Shown: positions 53,339-63,442, counted from the stretch's first letter. The stretch is 64,000 nucleotides of DNA from Mageeibacillus indolicus UPII9-5 (GCF_000025225.2 NC_013895.2:1-64000), one strand, 5' to 3'. Numbers and translations: made by a program. Notes: generated by a model from the sequence alone, not told the origin.

Positions 53339-54253
53339 CTATGCCTCAGCTATGTAGCAATCAAGCTGCCCCACCCCACTAATCTCGCCACAAATGTGGT
53401 CGCCCGGCTTGACTTGTAGGGGATTTTCTCGTGTAGTGATCGGTTGGGGGGTACCGGTTGACAGAATTGTACCGGCGGCTAAAACAGTATAGCGACTTAC
53501 TTCAACCAAAATTGCGAGAGTATTTTTAATCATGTCAACCGTGTTGCCGGTCTGACGAATTTCATTGTTAAGCTTGCCGATTATCGTAAATTCCGGTGCG
53601 GCAGCAAACTCATCTGCCGTGACAATGTACGGACCCATTACCGAAAAGCCGGGCAAACTTTTTCCTATATAGACTTGATTAAATTTTTTGCACAAAATGG
53701 CGGAAGTGCAGTCGTTAAAGACAGTGTACCCGAGGATGGCGGCTGCGGCTTCATTTTCGTTGGCCTGATAAATTGTTTTGCCTAAAACCACGCCTAATTC
53801 CATCTCGTAGAGATAACTGGCGGTAACGTCTTGATGGTGCGGCAAAACGGCGCCGGGGCCGGCCAGATGGAAGGTCCGCTTGCTAAAATACATTGTCTGG
53901 TCTAAAGGGTGTCGTTTTTCTGACGGGGTTCCGGCGGGATAATAATTGGAGCCGATGCAAAGTACATCCTGGCGAGGCTGAGGGATAGGAGCCAGCAAAG
54001 TGATGGATGACCGCGGCAAAATGGATAGCGTGGCCAAATCGGCTTGGCGAAGTTTGGCAGCTAAAGTTTTGAAGCAAAGCGGGTGGCTGCCTGCGATTGC
54101 TGTGTTCCAGTCCGGGTAAGTGAAACCTAGCTCTGAGAGTGGTAATATGCCTGTATCAAGTAAAATACCGGGGAAATTTGGGGTCGGTATGCAAAGCGGA
54201 TCGTACATTATTTTTTCTTGCTGCGGTTGACAAAAATAGGTGACAAGTTTCAT
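53339..54253 (-). CDS. Fumarylacetoacetate hydrolase family protein
   Basis: About 304 residues. The FAH fold motifs are VLCIGSNYYPAG, YEMELGVVLGKTIY (metal-binding Glu residues), GYTVFNDCTSAIL and TILSTGTPQPIT with CGEISGVG at the end. The family hydrolyses or decarboxylates acyl-pyruvate-like compounds; the substrate here is unknown. ATG 54253 (MKLVTYF) has GGAG six bases upstream, whereas ATG 54265 overlaps that site. Confidence 0.85.
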   Translation of the reverse strand: MKLVTYFCQPQQEKIMYDPLCIPTPNFPGILLDTGILPLSELGFTYPDWNTAIAGSHPLCFKTLAAKLRQADLATLSILPRSSITLLAPIPQPRQDVLCIGSNYYPAGTPSEKRHPLDQTMYFSKRTFHLAGPGAVLPHHQDVTASYLYEMELGVVLGKTIYQANENEAAAAILGYTVFNDCTSAILCKKFNQVYIGKSLPGFSVMGPYIVTADEFAAAPEFTIIGKLNNEIRQTGNTVDMIKNTLAILVEVSRYTVLAAGTILSTGTPQPITTRENPLQVKPGDHICGEISGVGQLDCYIAEA

Positions 54254-54446
54254 ATAAGTCTCCATTCAAAAAATAGCGGTTTCAGGTCGTTGAAGTGAGC
54301 CTGCGCGGTCGATATTCTTGCCTTAAGTCTACCATATTTTTTCATCACGTGACTTGCTTATTTTGCTGTGATATAATTTTTAAAACGATTATCTTCTTTT
54401 TAAAATTCTGCATATTTTTATAATGCTCATTGTTTGTGAGGTCAAG

Positions 54447-55718
54447 ATGAAAACATCTGTCCGTCTGCGTCGTATACTTTTTGTGGTAGTAATATTGTAT
54501 TGGTATGCCCTGTATGTTCACGTCCCGATTCAAACATCGCATCTGTATAAACTAGGGGTTTCAGCCGGCGCGGCAGGGATAATTATCGGGGCTTATGGTT
54601 TCGGGCAGGTGCTCTTGCGCGTTCCGCTCGGAATGCATTGTGATCGGTCGGGCAGGCTTTTCCCTTATGTTTTAATTGGGACGGCGGTCGGTACTTTGGG
54701 GGCAATTTTTCGTCTGGGGGTAAATTCGCCCCGATCTTTTTTAGTGGCTAATATTTTGGGCGGAATTGCGGCGGCGGTGTGGATCGCTGTCTTGGCACTT
54801 TTTGCGCAGTTGTTTTCGCAGGCTGAGTTGCATCGGGCTATGGCTTATGCTACGACTGGGCACTCAACGGCAATGCTTACGTCAAGCTTGTCTTGTGCTG
54901 CTTTGGTCGGGCGGAGTGGGATGCGGGGGGTAGCGGCGGCGGAAATTGTGGCCGGTCTCTTGGCGTTTGTCTTGGCAGTGGTGGCGTATCGTGTCTATTG
55001 TCGGGAGGTGCATGCGGCGGTTACTAAGGTGCGGCCGGGGGGCGGTAGTAATGAGTCGGGTGCGGATGGCGTTGAAAATGTTGCGCCGGGGAGTTATGGT
55101 GGCGATTCCGGCGCGGATCTGACATACGGAGCCTTCTGGCGTACAGTAAAGAATGTTCGGTTATGGCAGTTCGCGATGCTGGCTTTTGTGCATCAAGGAC
55201 TTATTTTGTCTTTGGTCATGTCGTTTGTTGCCAATCAGGCTCAGGTGATCGGTGCGGACGAAAAAGAAATAGCGGCTGCTACATTTTTGTATTGGGCGGT
55301 CACCGTTCTTGTCAATGCTTTGGCCGGGAGGGCGTTGATGGTAAAATTAGGCGCAAAATTTTGGTTGCCGGTATCTTTGGTTTTAGCGGCGATTTATTGT
55401 TTGCTGCTTTTGCGGATTACGGCTGTTTGGCAGTTGTTTTTATTGCAAATTATGGGCGGAATTTTCGGTGGGACAGTGTTGCCTTTTTCTATGAGCGAAA
55501 GTTTGGCTGAGATTCCGCGGTCTCACCGGGGTACGGCACTGGGGGTGTATCAGGCGATTTTGGCCGGGGGGATGGTGTTGTTGCCTTCTTTGTCGGGAGC
55601 ATTGATTCAGCGTCTTGGCATTGTGGGCGGCTTCTGTTTCTTAAGTTTGGCTGCTTTGGCGGCGGCGGGCTATGCATATTTTATTACGCACCAACGGTCG
55701 CCGGGGAAGGTGCGCTAA
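54447..55718 (+). CDS. MFS transporter
   Basis: About 423 residues with twelve predicted helices. The motif RVPLGMHCDRSGRLFP after helix 2 is the MFS loop signature. The central loop between helices 6 and 7 is enlarged by a Gly/Ser-rich segment (GGGSNESGADGVENVAPGS and onward). The ATG at 54447 has GAGG upstream; an earlier ATG (54423) lacks one. The substrate is unknown. The stop codon lies inside a 12-bp tandem repeat (GGTGCGCTAAGT, 55709 and 55721). Confidence 0.85.
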   Translation: MKTSVRLRRILFVVVILYWYALYVHVPIQTSHLYKLGVSAGAAGIIIGAYGFGQVLLRVPLGMHCDRSGRLFPYVLIGTAVGTLGAIFRLGVNSPRSFLVANILGGIAAAVWIAVLALFAQLFSQAELHRAMAYATTGHSTAMLTSSLSCAALVGRSGMRGVAAAEIVAGLLAFVLAVVAYRVYCREVHAAVTKVRPGGGSNESGADGVENVAPGSYGGDSGADLTYGAFWRTVKNVRLWQFAMLAFVHQGLILSLVMSFVANQAQVIGADEKEIAAATFLYWAVTVLVNALAGRALMVKLGAKFWLPVSLVLAAIYCLLLLRITAVWQLFLLQIMGGIFGGTVLPFSMSESLAEIPRSHRGTALGVYQAILAGGMVLLPSLSGALIQRLGIVGGFCFLSLAALAAAGYAYFITHQRSPGKVR

Positions 55719-55800
55719 GTGGTGCGCTAATGGGCGTTAGGGTTGCTAGTGTCGCAAGGCGCAGGCGTGCGCTGTGGGGCGCACTAAGTGGTGTGCTAAG
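55709..55800 (+). repeat. Short GTGCGCTAA repeats after the MFS gene
   Basis: GGTGCGCTAA occurs at 55709 and 55721 in tandem. Related GCGCACTAAG and GGTGTGCTAAG pieces lie near 55779-55800. The first copy contains the MFS stop codon. Confidence 0.65.
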
Positions 55801-55919
55801 GCTTATATGCAAGTGAAATACCCATAGTCTAAAGCCTATGGGCTTCCTGCTTCACTGACCTCGTAACCTACTATCTCCACAGGCGTTAATTCGGATAGTC
55901 CCTACCCTATATTTTTTTA

Positions 55920-57023
55920 TTACGCTATTTGTCTTAATCCTTCTGCTAATATATTCTTTGCGGCATTGACATCTCTATCGTGTATTTCCCCACAATTTGG
56001 ACATTTCCATTGCCTTACGGATAAATCTTTTATGTTCTTATTTTGGCAACCACAACAAGAACATAACTGACTACTTGCGTAAAAACTATCTACCTTAACA
56101 TATATTCTATTGTTCCACTTTGCTTTATACTCTAGCTGTCTTGTGAGCTCATACCATGAAACGTCACTTATAGACTTAGCCAATTTATGGTTTTTTATCA
56201 TATTTTTTATCTGCAAGTTTTCTGAAACAATCACTTGGTTTTCGCTTATTATTTCACTTGAAATCTTATGAAGATAATCTTTTCTGGTATTTGTTATTTT
56301 CTCATGGCATAATGCTATTTGCTTTCTTTTTTTCTGATAGTTCCTGCTCCCTTTTATTTTATGTGCAAGCTGTCTTTGCAATTTTGTAAGATTTCTCTCA
56401 TAATTCTTTATTGTCTTTGGATTTTCGTATTTTCTCCCATCTGATGTAATACACAAATCCTTTATCCCCAAATCTAAACCTATTTTACCTCTTGTCTCCT
56501 GCTTTTTTACATTCTCTGTTTCTACTAAGATTGCTACATAATACTTTCCACTCGGCAGTTGTGATATAGTTGCCGATTTTATTTGCCCTGCAAAATTCCT
56601 ATGAATTTTTGCTTTTATCTCTTTTAACTTTGGCAACTTTATTCTTTCTCTATCAAAATCTACAGTTATATTCCCATTTGTAAAATTAGTTGTGTAGGAT
56701 TTATGCCTATCGTGTTTACTCTTAAACTTTGGGCAACCTGCATGCTCTTTGAAAAACTTTTGATAAGCACTATCCATATGATAAATTGCATTTGTTAAAG
56801 CAAATTTGTCTACTTCTTTCAGCCATTCATAAACTTTTTTCAGCTCTCTATTGCAATAATTATTACAGTCTGTTTTACTGATAGAGTTTTTTTCTTTTTC
56901 ATAAGCATCTTTCCTGTATGCAAGGGTCTGATTATATACAAAACGGCAACAGCCAAATGTCTTTGCCAACTGTATTTCTTGCTCTTTACTTGGATAAATC
57001 CGATATTTATATGCTTTTAACAT
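55920..57023 (-). CDS. tnpB: TnpB, RNA-guided nuclease of IS200/IS605
   Basis: The 367-residue protein has the full set of TnpB motifs: an N-terminal [16 protein letters not shown], RuvC Asp in [11 protein letters not shown] (D184), Glu in VIVSENL (E268), the zinc ribbon CSCC...CPNC (321-344) and the last Asp in [11 protein letters not shown] (D349/D351). TnpB enzymes cut DNA under guidance of an RNA made from the element's end, which helps retain the element. Here that RNA would come from about 55815-56000 on the minus strand. The gene looks intact and active. Confidence 0.93.
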   Translation of the reverse strand: MLKAYKYRIYPSKEQEIQLAKTFGCCRFVYNQTLAYRKDAYEKEKNSISKTDCNNYCNRELKKVYEWLKEVDKFALTNAIYHMDSAYQKFFKEHAGCPKFKSKHDRHKSYTTNFTNGNITVDFDRERIKLPKLKEIKAKIHRNFAGQIKSATISQLPSGKYYVAILVETENVKKQETRGKIGLDLGIKDLCITSDGRKYENPKTIKNYERNLTKLQRQLAHKIKGSRNYQKKRKQIALCHEKITNTRKDYLHKISSEIISENQVIVSENLQIKNMIKNHKLAKSISDVSWYELTRQLEYKAKWNNRIYVKVDSFYASSQLCSCCGCQNKNIKDLSVRQWKCPNCGEIHDRDVNAAKNILAEGLRQIA

Positions 57024-57040
57024 TCAGCTTACCTACCTTT

Positions 57041-57453
57041 CTACCCTTGATTTTCTATGTATTGCTTTAATATTTCTTCAGAAACATTGCCTACGCTACA
57101 AGCAAAATATCCATCAGTCCAAAATGTATGTTCTTTCCAAAAAGGTTTCTTAAGATATTCTGTATGCTTTTTCCATATATGATATGTTGTATAGCTCTTA
57201 ATTAGATTAACCACTTTGCTTATTGATATAGTAGGCTCAGTTTCTATCATATAGTGTATATGGTCTTTGTCTGTTTCCATATGTTTATGATTATATTATG
57301 CTTCTTGCATATCTCATAAGAAAACTGCTTGATATTATCCGACATTGATTTCGGCACTAATAATTTCTTTCTATACTTGCATACAAAAATAATGTGATAC
57401 TGCAATAAATACTTATGCCTATTCTTTGATTTCCACGTTCCTATAATGCCAAT
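57041..57453 (-). pseudogene. tnpA: TnpA, Y1 HUH transposase, frameshifted
   Basis: The downstream frame (57041-57280) contains the HUH pair in METDKDHIHYMIE (the family's motif is DHIH/HVH) and the Tyr-containing tail. The upstream frame reads NRHKYLLQYHIIFVCKYRKK, the normal N-terminus of TnpA. The two join at about 57283-57290 (AAACATATGGAAAC) only after a one-base shift. Its 5' limit is approximate because no clear start codon is seen. The element can probably not move by itself. Confidence 0.82.
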
Positions 57454-57620
57454 TATTATACCACTAAATCATAATTTTTGCTACCTTAACCCACCGTCTA
57501 AAGCCAGTGGGATTGCGGTAGCTTTAATTTCAATGCCTATTGCCGCGACTAGCAAAGTGACGAACCTCGCCCATCAGATTGCCGCCGACTGGCAAAGAGC
57601 CAGATCGCTGCCTTTAGACA

Positions 57621-60323
57621 TTAGTCATTTGCCGAGAGCGTGAGGAACAATTCGTCGCCCGCTCCTACCGTGTAAATGTGCTTTGCGGTTGCATGGCGAG
57701 TGCCGCATATAACAAACAGATAAGTACCCGGACTAACGTAGGCACTCACCGGCGGAGCAATTTTCAGCCGCAAAATCGGGCTGCCCGGTGCCGGCGGTTG
57801 AAAAAACAACTGCCAGTCAATTCCATATTTGAGTTCAACGACCTCGCTGCTCAACGACAGATGCACGGCTTCTGTGATCAGCTTTTTACGGTCAGGAGAT
57901 AGTAAGCGCGGTACAAATACCTTATTTTCGTCACCAAGAATGCTTGTGCTTGTTGGATCTGCACCAGCTTCACTGCGCCGACGTTGCAATTCTTTTTGCA
58001 CATCACTCAGATTTTGCAAATCCTTATGGCGAGCCTCGTCAGCCAACAGATCATTTTCTGCGATTGAAAAGAAGGCCGGAGTCGGTTCTGCCACAGGGCA
58101 AAATTCCGGTGAATAGGCCATAGCCAAAAAACGCTCTGACGCAAAGTCAAAAATATCCAGACTGTCAACCCATTTATTCAATTTCGCCGGCAAACCCAAA
58201 GTTCGTGCAATTGCCAGCCCGAGCAAGAGTGCGCGAGAACGCTGCCCATATTCACTGAAAAACCTGCCAAACATAGGTAAGGAATAGGGATGATTTTGCC
58301 AAAAAAGTACTTTGGCGTGGAACGTGGCTTGATCGGCTCGCAAAATCGGCTGTATCGGAGCTTGGTTAGCGGTCAGTACGGTGCGCATTCGGCGAGGCCA
58401 GTCGGTCAACGGTTCGCTCAGCAATTGCAGATTAAAGGTGTAGCGGTAAAAAAGCTCCGGCAAAAGATAATCGTCTGGTAAATCCGGCCATGCTTTTAGT
58501 AAAGCCGGGTTTAAGGCTACCAAATTACTTTCGGTCAATTGCTGTAAAAGATGAATATAGTTGCTTAATTGTACGGCGTTGGCAGCTTCGGCCAAAAAAT
58601 TTAAAATAGCCTCCCCGTTGCGCCCGGTTTTTTGCAATAACTCATAAACTGATCTTTGCTTGGCTAATGGACGTTCTAAAAGTAGCTGTAAATTGGTGCT
58701 GCTGAGGACGGCCTGCTGTTCACGATAGCTGAGTAAGTCCCGGTAAAACTTGGGGGAAAGCAGTTGGGGCGGAATACAGCACTGCGGTAGAGTTGCAGTG
58801 GTTTCGGAATCGATAGGGTAGACCCTGTTCGGTGAGGCGGTGTCAGGGGTCGCGGTAGCCTTGGTTTTCTCGTGATTAGCGGTACTTTTTTTCTTGATTT
58901 CTACAGTTTCCGGGGCCGCTGTTCTGCTGTTCGCGGCCGCATTCTGAGCTGCCGCATTCTTTGCTAATGTGGCGCGTGTAGCCGGGGGAAAATCACGGTA
59001 CCCGATCGCCGGCTTCAGGTGCAAAATTTCATCTCCAACTTTGGTGGTATCGATAACCTGCAGGTCCAACCAATTTAAAACATTGGCCTCACTGAATGCG
59101 GTCGGAACTGAGCCTTGCGCCTGTGAACCTGAAACTGGCTGACTGCATTCGGAAGGATTCAGGGCGAGAGCGACTTCGCCTAGGCCGAGGGGCAAAAAAT
59201 AAACTCGCCCCGGTTCAACCATAAATTCACCCAGTTTTTTTGCAATACCTTCTGACGGAGCAATAATTTCTACCTGCCCCGCGGCGGCGACGGTGAAAGA
59301 GAGTGATACGGTTGGCGCATAAGCTGCTGTTAAATTTAAATAAGCGTTATTGGCGCGATGCATGAGCACAAAATCTGTTTTCTCGTCGGCAGGTGTAAAT
59401 ATTTTATACAGTTCGGCTGAACCGGGAATATACGTGTAGACATATAGCCAATTCCTATTATATCCGAATGCACGGTTGTTTATTGCCGCTAAAAGGTTAT
59501 CTGCCGAAGCAATTGGTAGCAAGTACCAGGACTGGCCTTGAAAAAATTCAACGCCATAGCGGCTGGCTTGCACTGTGTCGGCTTCAAAATGTAATAAACG
59601 AGCCGGAATATTCGTCTGTCTTAAATATCTAACGACGGTTTGGGCTAACTGAAACTCCGTGAGGCCGTTTTGGACGATGGAACTAAGGTAAATTCTTAGC
59701 GCCGTCAAGGTCAACGTTGCCGGATCAGCAAATTCGGTTGGTCTGAGCACTGTAACTATCTCAGAACCGGCCTCGAAATCAGCAGCGGCACCGGCTCCGG
59801 CTCCGGCTTCAGCGTAAGAAAGGGGCGGAAAATCCGGCGTCAACCAAGCTGAAGAAGCGACTTGAGGCGGCAGGACAAAATACAGCCAAAGGGGCAAAGG
59901 AATGTAGTCAAAATATTCTGCTGAAACTTTTTGTAAGGCCGAGTGCGCGTGCTCAACCAACAGCTTAAAAGAAAAAACCCGCCGCTGATGCGAACTTAGA
60001 CCGAGATAGAGAAATTTGACTAAAGTAAATTCCAGTTTCGAGCAGAAAATATTTATATCTACATAACCTAGTTGCGACCTTGCTGACGTTTCAGCTTTGC
60101 TATACCGATAAGTGGAAGAGAGCAAACTCATGGCCGCGGTAACATCCAGATCTAAAATAGCCGCGACGGTTTCCCGCGTGACCGTGAATTCTCCGGCTTC
60201 AACTGAGCCGATCGATGGCAAATCTGATGCATTGGCCAAGCCCCCATCAAACCTTGCCGCTAACTCCGCCTGTAAAGTCTTTTCAAACAGTGTATTCAAT
60301 TTATTTAGCCAGTATGACGGCAT
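57621..60323 (-). CDS. 900-residue protein with transglutaminase-like segments
   Basis: I do not recognise the whole protein. It has no signal peptide. Residues ~220-270 (LTEFQLAQTVVRYLRQTNIPARLLH... FFQGQSWYLLPI) and ~690-740 (YGQRSRALLLGLAIARTLGLPAKLNKW) resemble transglutaminase-like cores, but a Cys-His-Asp triad is not apparent. A linker near 455-510 is Ala/Thr/Lys-rich, and an AEAGAGAGAAADFEAG stretch occurs near 172. AGGAGG precedes the ATG. It is the third gene of a dCMP deaminase - P-type ATPase operon, with a nine-base gap. Confidence 0.6.
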   Translation of the reverse strand: MPSYWLNKLNTLFEKTLQAELAARFDGGLANASDLPSIGSVEAGEFTVTRETVAAILDLDVTAAMSLLSSTYRYSKAETSARSQLGYVDINIFCSKLEFTLVKFLYLGLSSHQRRVFSFKLLVEHAHSALQKVSAEYFDYIPLPLWLYFVLPPQVASSAWLTPDFPPLSYAEAGAGAGAAADFEAGSEIVTVLRPTEFADPATLTLTALRIYLSSIVQNGLTEFQLAQTVVRYLRQTNIPARLLHFEADTVQASRYGVEFFQGQSWYLLPIASADNLLAAINNRAFGYNRNWLYVYTYIPGSAELYKIFTPADEKTDFVLMHRANNAYLNLTAAYAPTVSLSFTVAAAGQVEIIAPSEGIAKKLGEFMVEPGRVYFLPLGLGEVALALNPSECSQPVSGSQAQGSVPTAFSEANVLNWLDLQVIDTTKVGDEILHLKPAIGYRDFPPATRATLAKNAAAQNAAANSRTAAPETVEIKKKSTANHEKTKATATPDTASPNRVYPIDSETTATLPQCCIPPQLLSPKFYRDLLSYREQQAVLSSTNLQLLLERPLAKQRSVYELLQKTGRNGEAILNFLAEAANAVQLSNYIHLLQQLTESNLVALNPALLKAWPDLPDDYLLPELFYRYTFNLQLLSEPLTDWPRRMRTVLTANQAPIQPILRADQATFHAKVLFWQNHPYSLPMFGRFFSEYGQRSRALLLGLAIARTLGLPAKLNKWVDSLDIFDFASERFLAMAYSPEFCPVAEPTPAFFSIAENDLLADEARHKDLQNLSDVQKELQRRRSEAGADPTSTSILGDENKVFVPRLLSPDRKKLITEAVHLSLSSEVVELKYGIDWQLFFQPPAPGSPILRLKIAPPVSAYVSPGTYLFVICGTRHATAKHIYTVGAGDELFLTLSAND

Positions 60324-60332
60324 AAAAACCTC

Positions 60333-62822
60333 CTAAAATTGATGCCGTTGCCAAAAATTATGCACAAAATGCCCTAATTTAAGCAAAAATTCGACGCAGC
60401 CAAACCTGGTCAACAGCTTTTGAAAAAGTGGGTAGAGCAGTAGCAAAACTAAAAATGGCCAAAGTGTAGGCGATAAAATAGGCTTGATGAAAAAAATATC
60501 CGATAAAAAAATTAATTCGAAAACGAATATAAGTATGCAAGCAGTGTACAGAATGCGTTTTAATTTGTCCCATGGCCTACAGGCCTGCCATAAAACAATC
60601 ATGCCGCCAGTCAACAAAGTTATTGCCGCCAATGCAGAGGTTTTGTCATAACTTAGTCCGCAGACAGAGCCAATAGTGATCATCAAAACAACCATGAGGG
60701 TACAGGTCAGGCCGGCCGGGGCGGATGCGTACAATACCCGCCGCAAAAAGGCACCGCCGACTCGCCGCTTATTAGGGCGCAGCGCTAAGAAAAAGGCCGG
60801 GATACCGATTGAAAGCGAGGCGATAAGGGTGATTTGAATTGGATAAATCGGATAAGGGAACGGCAAAAAAATGAACAGAAACGCCAAAAGCGAGGAATAA
60901 ATTGTTTTTACAAGAAAGAGGGTGGCAACCCGCTCAATATTATTTATAACTCGCCGCCCTTCGTTGACAGCCGGTACAAAGGCAGATAAGTTGTTCTGCA
61001 AAAGGACGATATCGGCGCTGGCGCGTGCTGCATCGGAGCCGGAAGCCATGGCAACGCCACAATCAGCATCTTTGAGAGCCGGAACATCATTAACTCCGTC
61101 ACCTGTCATGGCAACGGTATGCTCATTGGCTTGGAGGGCTCGCAGCAATGCTTGTTTGCGATGGGGGGTGACCCGCCCGAAAATGCTGTATTTTTCGACA
61201 ATTTCGCGGAGATCGGCATCGGCGGGAACTTGGGACATGTCAATAACGGAATCGCTTTTTGGCACGCCGGCTCGCCCGGCTACCGCGGCAACCGTGTGCG
61301 GATCGTCGCCGGAAATAAGCTTCAACGTAACCCCTTGAGCGCGAAAATAGCTGAACGTTTCGCTGGCATCGGAGCGCAGTTGGTCGCCTAGCGTCAAAAC
61401 GGCCACGGGTTGGGCGGCGGAAAAGTCAAATGAGTCGGGATCGATTTCCCGCTGCTTATCAGGGGTTAATTTGGCAACCAAGATTACCCGCAATCCCTGT
61501 GAAGCCAAATTTTCTATTTTTCTATATATTGCCGGGTAAGCTACGGCAAGGTCGGGGAGGACAAAGGTTGGCGCGCCAAAATAGATAAGAGTGTCCCCGA
61601 ATACGGCCCCTGCCCATTTCCGTTCGGAATTAAAATTAAGCAATAGGTCAGGACTGGGCAATGGTAAGGTGACTCCCGGACAAGAATCGTGCAGTGCTGC
61701 CAACGGTTTTTTTAAGGCCATGGCAGTAGCGTTGCGCTCAATTTGAGTCTGGATTGCCGCGGCCAAAAGTAAATCTTTTCCGCCAGCGGTAAGACTTTTT
61801 ACCCAATTTTCCGGCGTTGTCGCGGCCTGGATTTTCTCATCAGCAATCGGGTAAAATTCCAGCCAATCCATCTGCCCGGTTGTGATTGTCCCGGTTTTGT
61901 CCAAACACAATGTATCAACCCGTGCCAAAGTTTCAATAGCCGGCAAAGTCTGCAACAAAGCATGGTGCTTGCCAAGGTTAATCACACCTACAGCAAAAGC
62001 CAAAGAGGTCATCAAAACAAGGCCTTCGGGAATCATGCCGATAAGAGCAGCAACCGTTGAAACGACAATTTCCGCCAAATCGGATCGGCCGTTGAGTAGC
62101 CGAATTTTGCTTGCAAATAGCAGCAGTCCGAGCGGAATTATTACGATGCTTAAAAATTTGATAATGCGATTTAGTGAGGCAACGATTTGAGAATTACTCT
62201 TTTTAGTTCGTTTTACTTCGCGAGCGATTCCGGCTGCATAAGTATCGCCGCTGACTTTGGTGATGGTCATGGCGGCATCTCCAGCTACGACGAAACTGCC
62301 GGAATAGACTTGATCTCCGGCACTTTTTTTCACCGGATTAGACTCCCCGGTCAAGAGAGATTCATCTGTTTCCAAACCACGAGAGAGCAAAATTTTTCCG
62401 TCTACCATGATCTGGTTCCCGGAACGCAGCAGCATAACATCGCCCAAAACCAAATCGGATGGTTTTAAAACGTGTTCCCGGCCATCACGCATAACTGTAA
62501 CTTCCGGCTCAACCAATAGTGAAAGCCGATCAACCGTAATTTTGCTGCGAATTTCTTGGGCGATACCGATGACAATGTTGCTGATAATAACGCCCATAAA
62601 TGTCATGTTTAACAAGAGGCGTGGCCGGCCGAAGGAAACGACAATTATACATATCGCCAAAATAAAATTGAGGATATTGAACAGTGTTAAAATATTATCT
62701 CGGCAAATATCCCGGATGGACTTGCTTTTTGCCACGAATGGGACGTTGGTTTGGCCGTTTTTTTGGCGCATTAAAACTTCCGCTTGGCTTAGTCCTTGCA
62801 GCTTATAGGGTGAATTATTCAT
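60333..62822 (-). CDS. P-type cation-transporting ATPase (CtpE-like)
   Basis: The 829-residue ATPase has LLTGES near 155, the phosphorylation motif CLDKTGTITTG near 307, MTGDGVNDVPALKDADCG near 571 and about ten membrane helices. The segment GMIPEGLVLMTSLAFAVGVINL before DKTGT fits the CtpE-like branch, some members of which move Ca2+. No N-terminal metal-binding domain is present. It overlaps the dCMP deaminase gene by four bases. Confidence 0.9.
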   Translation of the reverse strand: MNNSPYKLQGLSQAEVLMRQKNGQTNVPFVAKSKSIRDICRDNILTLFNILNFILAICIIVVSFGRPRLLLNMTFMGVIISNIVIGIAQEIRSKITVDRLSLLVEPEVTVMRDGREHVLKPSDLVLGDVMLLRSGNQIMVDGKILLSRGLETDESLLTGESNPVKKSAGDQVYSGSFVVAGDAAMTITKVSGDTYAAGIAREVKRTKKSNSQIVASLNRIIKFLSIVIIPLGLLLFASKIRLLNGRSDLAEIVVSTVAALIGMIPEGLVLMTSLAFAVGVINLGKHHALLQTLPAIETLARVDTLCLDKTGTITTGQMDWLEFYPIADEKIQAATTPENWVKSLTAGGKDLLLAAAIQTQIERNATAMALKKPLAALHDSCPGVTLPLPSPDLLLNFNSERKWAGAVFGDTLIYFGAPTFVLPDLAVAYPAIYRKIENLASQGLRVILVAKLTPDKQREIDPDSFDFSAAQPVAVLTLGDQLRSDASETFSYFRAQGVTLKLISGDDPHTVAAVAGRAGVPKSDSVIDMSQVPADADLREIVEKYSIFGRVTPHRKQALLRALQANEHTVAMTGDGVNDVPALKDADCGVAMASGSDAARASADIVLLQNNLSAFVPAVNEGRRVINNIERVATLFLVKTIYSSLLAFLFIFLPFPYPIYPIQITLIASLSIGIPAFFLALRPNKRRVGGAFLRRVLYASAPAGLTCTLMVVLMITIGSVCGLSYDKTSALAAITLLTGGMIVLWQACRPWDKLKRILYTACILIFVFELIFLSDIFFIKPILSPTLWPFLVLLLLYPLFQKLLTRFGCVEFLLKLGHFVHNFWQRHQF

Positions 62823-63316
62823 TTATCCTCTGCTTTCAATTCCAATGTGATTTTGGTATGGTCGGGAATCAGTCGACGATACTTTACTCCGGCCGCATCC
62901 ATCATGCGTTTGGATGCTTTTACGGCATCGGTGGAGGCATATTTGTCGGAAAGATAAATCACTTCCACCAGGCCGGCTTGAATAATGGCTTTGGAGCATT
63001 CGTTGCAGGGGAAAAGATCCACGTAAATTCTGGCACCATGCAAAATCGCTCCAGGATTGTTAAGGATGGCATTTAATTCGGCGTGGCAGACGTAGGGATA
63101 TTTGGTGGATAAATAATCTCCTTCGCGTTCCCAGGGGAAAGTTTCGTCACTGCAGCCGTACGGCAACCCATTGTAGCCGACGGAAATAATCCGATTGTTT
63201 GGGCTGACGATGCAGGCGCCGACTTGCGTGTTGGGGTCTTTGCTGCGTTGAGCCGAGAGCAGCGCAACGCCCATAAAGTATTCGTCCCAAGATAAGTATT
63301 CTTGTCGCTTGCTCAT
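62819..63316 (-). CDS. dCMP deaminase (ComEB-like)
   Basis: The 165-residue zinc enzyme converts dCMP to dUMP for thymidylate synthesis. The zinc site is visible as YVCHAELNAIL (His and catalytic Glu) and LFPCNECSKAII (two Cys). The N-terminal SWDEYFMGVALLSAQRSKDPNTQVGACIV is typical of the dCMP deaminase family, named comEB in Bacillus. GGAGG lies upstream of the ATG. It heads the operon. Confidence 0.92.
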   Translation of the reverse strand: MSKRQEYLSWDEYFMGVALLSAQRSKDPNTQVGACIVSPNNRIISVGYNGLPYGCSDETFPWEREGDYLSTKYPYVCHAELNAILNNPGAILHGARIYVDLFPCNECSKAIIQAGLVEVIYLSDKYASTDAVKASKRMMDAAGVKYRRLIPDHTKITLELKAEDK

Positions 63317-63403
63317 GTGTACCTCCTAAGTTGTTTTCGCCATGTGCACTAACGGCCAAACGATAAACTATAAGATGTCGCGGCAGCCGTGGCATCTCGG
63401 AAT

Positions 63404-63442
63404 CCCGGGAGGCCTTGGCCGTGAAACCCGGGAGGTCTTGGC
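63404..63442 (+). repeat. 23-bp tandem repeat before the PBP gene end
   Basis: CCCGGGAGGCCTTGGC (63404-63419) recurs as CCCGGGAGGTCTTGGC (63427-63442). The surrounding 205-bp gap holds no gene. Confidence 0.75.

Larger units (their letters stand above)
55821..57511 (-). mobile_element. IS200/IS605-family element
   Basis: The element has a tnpA (broken) and a tnpB (intact), both on the minus strand, bounded by subterminal hairpins. The tnpB-side hairpin is CCCATAG-TCTAAAGC-CTATGGG (55821-55842). The tnpA-side hairpin is CCCAC-CGTCTAAAGCCA-GTGGG (57490-57511). Both loops share GTCTAAAGCC, as expected for ends recognised by a Y1 transposase as single strands. Outer borders are not fixed to the base. 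No terminal inverted repeats or target duplications are expected in this family. Confidence 0.88.
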
